From an uncultured Acidobacteriaceae bacterium (GTDB lineage Bacteria > Acidobacteriota > Terriglobia > Terriglobales > Acidobacteriaceae): DNA of 64,000 bases. The stretch is from the NCBI GenBank assembly GCA_903904755.1, contig CAIVDV010000019.1:1-64000 (forward strand). Reading direction: 5' to 3'. Made by a program: the position numbers and the translations under genes. The notes beneath the pieces are model-generated. The model was not told where the DNA came from. It saw only the letters and a list, made by a program, of their open reading frames with translations, and ran no database searches. Below, piece by piece: positions 56,088 through 64,000 of this stretch. The stretch's first letter is position 1. Each line of letters starts with the position of its first letter.

Positions 56088-57398
56088 TTAGTGGGCTGCC
56101 GGGTGATGTCCAGCCGCCGGTTTGTGGGCGACAGGAGCCTTCTTCTTCTCTTCCTTCTGGATTGCGCCATCACGCATGATGATCTCGGCCGGGCTCTGCG
56201 TGTAGCTGTCAAAGGTTCCAACCAGGTTCCCAACCGTTGCGCCAACCGCCGGAATCTCGGCATCCGCAAGCGGTTCCTTCATGTTGATCGTGAAGTCAGC
56301 CTTCTTGTCGTTCTTGGCGTCGTCGGTCACGGCCAGCTGAATCTGGCTCGCGGTGGCGGCAATCACCACACCCGGAACCACAATCACCTTGTCCTTCAGC
56401 GTCGCAAACACCTTCTCTGCGTTGTCCTTGGAGGCATTGGCAAGCACAAATTCCGTGTCGCCCAGCGGGTAGTTGGCAAAATCCGGATTGTCGGTAACGT
56501 ACTTGTTGGCAATGTCGGCCGGTGTATCGGCAGGCTTGATGACGATGTCGCCAGCCGGGAAGACCGTCGCGGCGGCCAGTGCCTTGATGTCGTCGTATCC
56601 ATCCGCGCTGCCGTGGAAGCGCTTGTACCAGTACACAGCCTGCTTGTGAATTACGGGCTGGTAGTTGGCCGGGGCATAGCTCTCGGCCCGCGCCAGGAAC
56701 CACACCGCATTCTTCATGTCCGGCGGATCCAGCTTGGTGTACGTCTGGCCCAGGGTCAGCGTGTCGTTCAGCGCCGGGCCGCTCTTGGTCCCATCGGGAT
56801 TCGAAGCGGTCACCTTCTGCAATTCCGTGCGGAACTCGTCAATTGCGCCTTTGTAATCCTTCTTCGAGTACAGTGCGTCGGTAGCAATTGCAGAGTGAAA
56901 GAACGGCTCAACCGCATCCTTCTGCTTCTTGAACTCATCCGCGCTGATGCCGGCAGGAGCAGTGGCCGCAAGACCCTTCTGCGCTGCGGCTGCGGAGTCG
57001 TCCAGCAACTGGGCCTGAGCCGCGCCCTGCGCCGCACCTGCCTGCTGCTTCTTCCCCGCTACCGTCAGGTACAGAGCCTTCAGGTTGTTCGGCTCCAACT
57101 GCAGAAGCCGGGTCGCCGCATCCAGCGCCTTGCTCATGTCGTAGCTGGAATAGGCATCTTCCAGGGAATCGAGAACCGTCTTCTTCACCACGCTCTGAGG
57201 ATACGTGGAAAGGAACGTCTCACACGCTGAGGCCTTCGCCTTCGGATCGGTTTGCGTGATTGCGTTGTTGAAAGCGTTGTATTCGGCCGGATCCTTAATG
57301 GTGACCGTATCGGACGAACCCTGGGCGTGCAGGCTCAGCGGGCTAACAAAACCCAGCCCGATCAGCGCGACAGCGGACGCAAGCAGAAACTTCTTCAT
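56088..57398 (-). CDS. Exported TPR-like repeat protein
   Basis: 436 residues from the ATG at 57398 (CAGGAG upstream). Signal peptide MKKFLLASAVALIGLGFVSP, cleaved near LHAQ. Residues about 30-240 contain helix pairs like tetratricopeptide repeats (CETFLSTYPQSVVKKTVLDS, ALDAATRLLQLEPNNLKALY). The C-terminal part is a strand-rich domain (VPGVVIAATASQIQLAVTDD), and the tail is Lys/His/Pro/Ala-rich. Probably a periplasmic scaffold; partner unknown. It has an unusually clear promoter with an overlapping palindrome and a structured 5' leader. Confidence 0.75.
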   Translation of the reverse strand: MKKFLLASAVALIGLGFVSPLSLHAQGSSDTVTIKDPAEYNAFNNAITQTDPKAKASACETFLSTYPQSVVKKTVLDSLEDAYSSYDMSKALDAATRLLQLEPNNLKALYLTVAGKKQQAGAAQGAAQAQLLDDSAAAAQKGLAATAPAGISADEFKKQKDAVEPFFHSAIATDALYSKKDYKGAIDEFRTELQKVTASNPDGTKSGPALNDTLTLGQTYTKLDPPDMKNAVWFLARAESYAPANYQPVIHKQAVYWYKRFHGSADGYDDIKALAAATVFPAGDIVIKPADTPADIANKYVTDNPDFANYPLGDTEFVLANASKDNAEKVFATLKDKVIVVPGVVIAATASQIQLAVTDDAKNDKKADFTINMKEPLADAEIPAVGATVGNLVGTFDSYTQSPAEIIMRDGAIQKEEKKKAPVAHKPAAGHHPAAH

Positions 57399-57453
57399 GG
57401 AGTGCTCCTGGGAGATCAAGAAAATCGCTGTGAATTGGTGAATCTACTCGGGG

Positions 57454-57488
57454 AAAACTGCCGGTGCGGTCATACCGCATCCAGTTTT
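57454..57488 (-). promoter_or_regulatory. Structured hairpin in the 5' leader
   Basis: Within the roughly 130-base leader of the TPR-like gene: outer stem AAAACTG/CAGTTTT (7 bp) and inner stem TGCGGT/ACCGCA (6 bp, three-base loop). It may stabilise the transcript or control translation. There is no T-run, so it is not a terminator. Confidence 0.45.
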
Positions 57489-57535
57489 GAGGTTCGTTAC
57501 GTGCGACCCTTCATCTTTCTTCGAGTGATGAGGGG

Positions 57536-57564
57536 ATTATAGAAACACTGGCGACTTGTGACAA
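57536..57564 (-). promoter_or_regulatory. Strong sigma-70-like promoter of the TPR-like gene
   Basis: On the minus strand TTGTCA (five of six), a 17-base spacer and a perfect TATAAT. It begins nine bases after the metX stop codon and gives a leader of about 130 bases. Confidence 0.75.
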
Positions 57565-57566
57565 GT
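57554..57566. promoter_or_regulatory. Palindrome over the -35 box (candidate operator)
   Basis: ACTTGTGACAAGT: two perfect six-base arms around one central base, with matching GC pairs one base further out on each side. It covers the -35 element of the promoter at 57536-57564, where a repressor would block polymerase. Confidence 0.42.
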
Positions 57567-57572
57567 TGCGTC

Positions 57573-58787
57573 TTATTCCAAAGAATTCAAAAGCGAAATT
57601 AGTTCAGCCTGCTCGGCTAGAAACGCATCGTGCCCATGCAGACTCACCATCTCACGGTATACAGCACGCGCCCCGGAGGCCGCTACTGCCCCAGCCAGCC
57701 GCTCCACATCCTGCGCTGGAAACAGCAGGTCCGAACTGATGCCAATAAACTTTACCAGCCCCTGAATCCGCCGGAACGCCTCGGCCGCGCTCCCATATCC
57801 GCGCCCTGGATCCCACGTATCCATCGTCCTCAGAATCGCCAGATACGAGTTCGCGTCAAACCGCTCCAGGAACCGCTCGCCCTGGTGATCCAGGTATCCG
57901 GCAACGTCAAACCTTCCACCGATAAGCCCCCCGCCGTCCCGGTCCAACTGCTCCGGTTCTTCCCCGTTTCGATTGGGGCGCCGTCCAAACCGCTCCGCAA
58001 ACAGCTCCGGGCTCTTGTAGCTGATCATCGCAATTTGCCGCGCCAGGCTCAGCCCGTTCCGCGGTTGCCGATGCGTCAGGTACTTCCCTTCCTGCCATTC
58101 CGGGTCATTCTGGATCGCCCGCCGCTGCAAATGGTTCAGCGCCAGCCCCATTGCTCCCAGCGGAGCCACTCCAATCACCGTGGCCTTTTCCACCCGCTGC
58201 GGATATTCAACCGCCCACTCCAGTGCCTGCATGCCGCCAATCGACCCGCCCAGCACGTGGCTCAGCCGGGGAATCCCAAGCGAATCCAGAAGCCGCGCCT
58301 GCGCCCGCACATTGTCGCGAATCGAAACCAGCGGAAACTCCGGCCCGTAGATCCTGCCCGTCTCCGGGTCCACACTGCTCGGCCCGGTTGACCCATAGCA
58401 GGAACCCAGAAGGTTCACGCACACCACAAACTCCCGGCTCAGGTCTACAATCCCGCCCGGAGCAAACAACTCCGGCCACCACTGCGCTACCAGCGCCGAA
58501 CCGCTCAGCGCGTGGCACACCAGTACTGCATTTTCCTTGCGCGCACTCAGCCGTCCATACAGCGCATAGTGCAGCGTCACGCCCGTCAGCGTCCGCCCGC
58601 ACTCCAGCACCAGCGGCTCATTCAGGACAAAATCTCCCTCATAGGTCGGCGTCACCGGCTCCGTGGCAGTCTTCACCACCAGCGCCGGCAGCAAGGGCCC
58701 AGGGCGACAGCCTGACTCTTCCCCACCGGCATCTGCCGGGACTGAGCCTGCCGTCTCCACTTCCGGAGATGTCTGCGTTTCCTTCAT
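57573..58787 (-). CDS. metX: Homoserine O-acetyltransferase
   Basis: 404 residues, alpha/beta hydrolase fold. It acetylates (or succinylates) homoserine in methionine synthesis. The nucleophile is Ser182 in LGGSIGGMQALEWA, the oxyanion region is VCHALSGSAL, and the catalytic His is in SLHGHDAFL near the C-terminus. The N-terminus is about 20 residues longer than usual and looks disordered. It is the second gene after metY, 76 bases apart, so both depend on the same leader. Confidence 0.92.
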   Translation of the reverse strand: MKETQTSPEVETAGSVPADAGGEESGCRPGPLLPALVVKTATEPVTPTYEGDFVLNEPLVLECGRTLTGVTLHYALYGRLSARKENAVLVCHALSGSALVAQWWPELFAPGGIVDLSREFVVCVNLLGSCYGSTGPSSVDPETGRIYGPEFPLVSIRDNVRAQARLLDSLGIPRLSHVLGGSIGGMQALEWAVEYPQRVEKATVIGVAPLGAMGLALNHLQRRAIQNDPEWQEGKYLTHRQPRNGLSLARQIAMISYKSPELFAERFGRRPNRNGEEPEQLDRDGGGLIGGRFDVAGYLDHQGERFLERFDANSYLAILRTMDTWDPGRGYGSAAEAFRRIQGLVKFIGISSDLLFPAQDVERLAGAVAASGARAVYREMVSLHGHDAFLAEQAELISLLNSLE

Positions 58788-58863
58788 CCTTAACTATTCT
58801 GCCTCATCGCCGTGTGACACGGTTCTCACATCCGTGCCACACGGCCAATTGGTACTTCTTCCG

Positions 58864-60241
<1,378 letters not shown>

Positions 60242-60251
<10 letters not shown>

Positions 60252-60308
60252 CCTCTTACTTCTCGCTTTCGCCTGTTGTCAGGCTACCGAGCCGCAGACC
60301 GGGGTCCC
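60242..60308 (-). promoter_or_regulatory. Candidate antiterminator of metY-metX
   Basis: On the minus strand the segment at 60299-60308 (GGGACCCCGG, inside the leader ORF) can pair at nine of ten positions with 60242-60251 (CCCGGGTCCC), which is the 5' arm of the terminator. The two structures exclude each other. A small stable hairpin GCCTG/CAGGC (60271-60284) sits between them. A ribosome at the leader stop codon would cover the first segment and favour termination. Confidence 0.6.
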
Positions 60309-60379
60309 ATGCGCATACACATGCACATGCCGCACCCCATCATCTGGCTGGTCAGCTTCATCCACATCAGTATTCCCAT
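60284..60379 (-). CDS. Met/Cys-rich leader peptide of metY-metX
   Basis: A 31-codon frame ending in TAG. It has nine Met and three Cys codons; residues 13-24 read MMGCGMCMCMRM. It lies between the unknown gene at 60420 and the terminator before metY. Slow translation at Met or Cys codons would expose the antiterminator segment that starts at the last Met codon. No strong ribosome binding site is visible. TTGACA at about 60391-60396 with AATACT 18 bases on could be the promoter, in which case translation would start at the ATG at 60361 and give 25 residues. Translation is inferred, not shown. Confidence 0.62.
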   Translation of the reverse strand: MGILMWMKLTSQMMGCGMCMCMRMGPRSAAR

Positions 60380-60419
60380 GCCACCGTCAGCCTGTCAAAT
60401 CCCGTCCATCCCATCGCGC

Positions 60420-61295
60420 TCAGAAAACCCGGAATCCCCCAGTATTGTTCGGCCAGAACTCCTGCGCAGAAAGCACATAGTATTCTGACCGCTCATTTGC
60501 CGTCGGTGTAGCCCGGTACGAAAAATACCCGCATTTCTGCAGGAAGAACGCCCAGTCTGTTCCCTGCTTCACTCCCACCACCGCGCCAAACGGCTGATAT
60601 TCGGTCACCTGGCCCAGCGGAATCCCCTTCGCATTGGCAAACTGCTGCTTCACCAGCGTTTGCCCTGGGGCAAAGTCCTCAATGTAGTCCCCGCGCTCAA
60701 TCACCGTCGCCGGACCCTTCTTGATGATTCCCAGCCGCTGGTCCATATTCGCGATCTTGTTCTGGATTCTCTGCTGCTTCTGCAAATCTGTCTCACCGCC
60801 CACCGTCGGCGCCGGCGAAATATTCTGCGCATTCGCATGCGTCACCTTCGGCGTCGCCGCAGGCCCCTCCACATACACGCTGCATCCGTCAATCGTCGCC
60901 GTCGCAAAAAAGCGCACCTCGTCCCCCTGATAGGTCGGCGGCGGGCTCAGCTTCATCCGGGTCGTACCCCGCAGACGGTATGGCAGATAAAAGCAAGGCC
61001 GAAGATCCTTCGCAGTCTTGAAAATGATCCCCGACTTGAACTGTGTGGAAACCTGCGCATCCTCTGTTACAAGATTCAGGTGCAGGCTGGGAATGTTATC
61101 CACACGCAGGTCAAAGTAACTCACACGGTCGTCTGCGGCAACATGTTCATAGTTCTGCACCTGCCCCCCGCCTGATGTTCGCGAGGTCGCGCTCAGGCGG
61201 CTCTTCAGCAAATCGTTGCAGCGGATTGGCATCTCCCGCAGCACATTCAGCGTATCGGCGGCATTCAGCAGCCGTTTCACATATCCCTCAGACAA
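60420..61295 (-). CDS. Unknown soluble protein
   Basis: 291 residues; family not recognised. TTG start at 61295 with GAGGTGA upstream; a GTG at 61280 with GAGGGA upstream is an alternative. There is no signal peptide or membrane segment. Notable blocks are STQFKSGIIFKTAKDLRPCF, RFFATATIDGCSVYVEGPAA and VTHANAQN, then a basic helix of Gln/Lys residues and DYIEDFAPGQTLVKQQF. The Cys in DGCSVYVEG and the His of THAN could be functional but no known active site is matched. It lies upstream of metY on the same strand, with no terminator between. Confidence 0.62.
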   Translation of the reverse strand: MSEGYVKRLLNAADTLNVLREMPIRCNDLLKSRLSATSRTSGGGQVQNYEHVAADDRVSYFDLRVDNIPSLHLNLVTEDAQVSTQFKSGIIFKTAKDLRPCFYLPYRLRGTTRMKLSPPPTYQGDEVRFFATATIDGCSVYVEGPAATPKVTHANAQNISPAPTVGGETDLQKQQRIQNKIANMDQRLGIIKKGPATVIERGDYIEDFAPGQTLVKQQFANAKGIPLGQVTEYQPFGAVVGVKQGTDWAFFLQKCGYFSYRATPTANERSEYYVLSAQEFWPNNTGGFRVF

Positions 61296-61570
61296 AGCTC
61301 ACCTCTGTCGCGCACTCATTCCTTCCTTACCGTCAGCCAGCGCGTGAGGGCCATTTTCCTGACTCTCTTGAACCATGTCAACGCCTTTCTGCAATGCCAA
61401 TCGCAACAGCCATTTCCTCCCCTCCCCAGCCGCGCCAATTTCATCCGGTAACAATCACTCTGCCATTCCCCACCCCACCCCGGCTCTATAATCAAACTCG
61501 GACACCTGTTCCCTCAACCCTCTGAGGCTCTCAGGTTCCCCACTTCCTCAACCGGCCGGGTACCCCCGTT

Positions 61571-64000
<2,430 letters not shown>

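Overview
The window looks like a piece of chromosome from an acidobacterium (Acidobacteriota, class Terriglobia, Acidobacteriaceae-like). This is inferred from the high GC, the gene content (periplasmic tricorn-type S41 protease, GH31 glycosidase, an unusual nuo cluster, an exopolysaccharide locus next to lpx genes) and the protein style; no rRNA or marker search could be run. The cell is Gram-negative in build (LpxD, an LpxL-type acyltransferase, Wza-like export domain, lipoprotein and Tat signals). I see no tRNA, rRNA, CRISPR array, prophage or insertion sequence.

Layout. 1-5.8 kb: a seven-TM diguanylate cyclase, a miaB/DUF151 pair and a secreted GH31 glycosidase. 5.9-14.2 kb: a lipoprotein cytochrome c with a Tat-exported superoxide dismutase, a threonine dehydratase-like enzyme, a hotdog thioesterase, a tricorn-like protease and RecQ. 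14.4-20.7 kb: an unknown coiled-coil membrane protein, an Orn/Lys/Arg decarboxylase, and pdxS and pdxT separated by an inverted TumE/TumA-like toxin-antitoxin pair. 20.8-23 kb: cytochrome oxidase subunit III, a metallophosphatase and a small unknown gene.

23.1-37.4 kb: complex I cluster nuoA-C-D-(unknown)-E-F-[hicA-hicB]-G-H-J-K-L-M-N. nuoB and nuoI are absent from their usual places, and a HicAB toxin-antitoxin module sits between nuoF and nuoG. 37.4-49.3 kb: exopolysaccharide locus with three GT4 glycosyltransferases, a DUF2334 deacetylase, a MurJ-like flippase, an O-antigen ligase-type protein, one polypeptide joining a Wzz co-polymerase to a Wza-like export domain, and two nucleotide-sugar enzymes. 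49.4-52.2 kb: lpxD, an lpxL-like gene and a SYLF protein.

52.4-64 kb: a LuxR-type regulator with a degenerate receiver, an HU-like protein, a site-2 protease, two exported proteins of unknown role, the methionine genes metY-metX, an unknown protein and the start of uvrA (cut by the window edge).

The most interesting signal is in the metY-metX leader. A 31-codon ORF with nine Met and three Cys codons (60284-60379) lies just upstream of an intrinsic terminator (60221-60251), and the end of the ORF can pair at 9 of 10 positions with the 5' arm of that terminator. This is the layout of a ribosome-stalling attenuator for methionine. Second in interest are the two toxin-antitoxin modules lodged inside or between parts of core metabolic gene sets, the complex I cluster without nuoB and nuoI, and the Wzz-Wza fusion with an internal signal-peptide-like segment.
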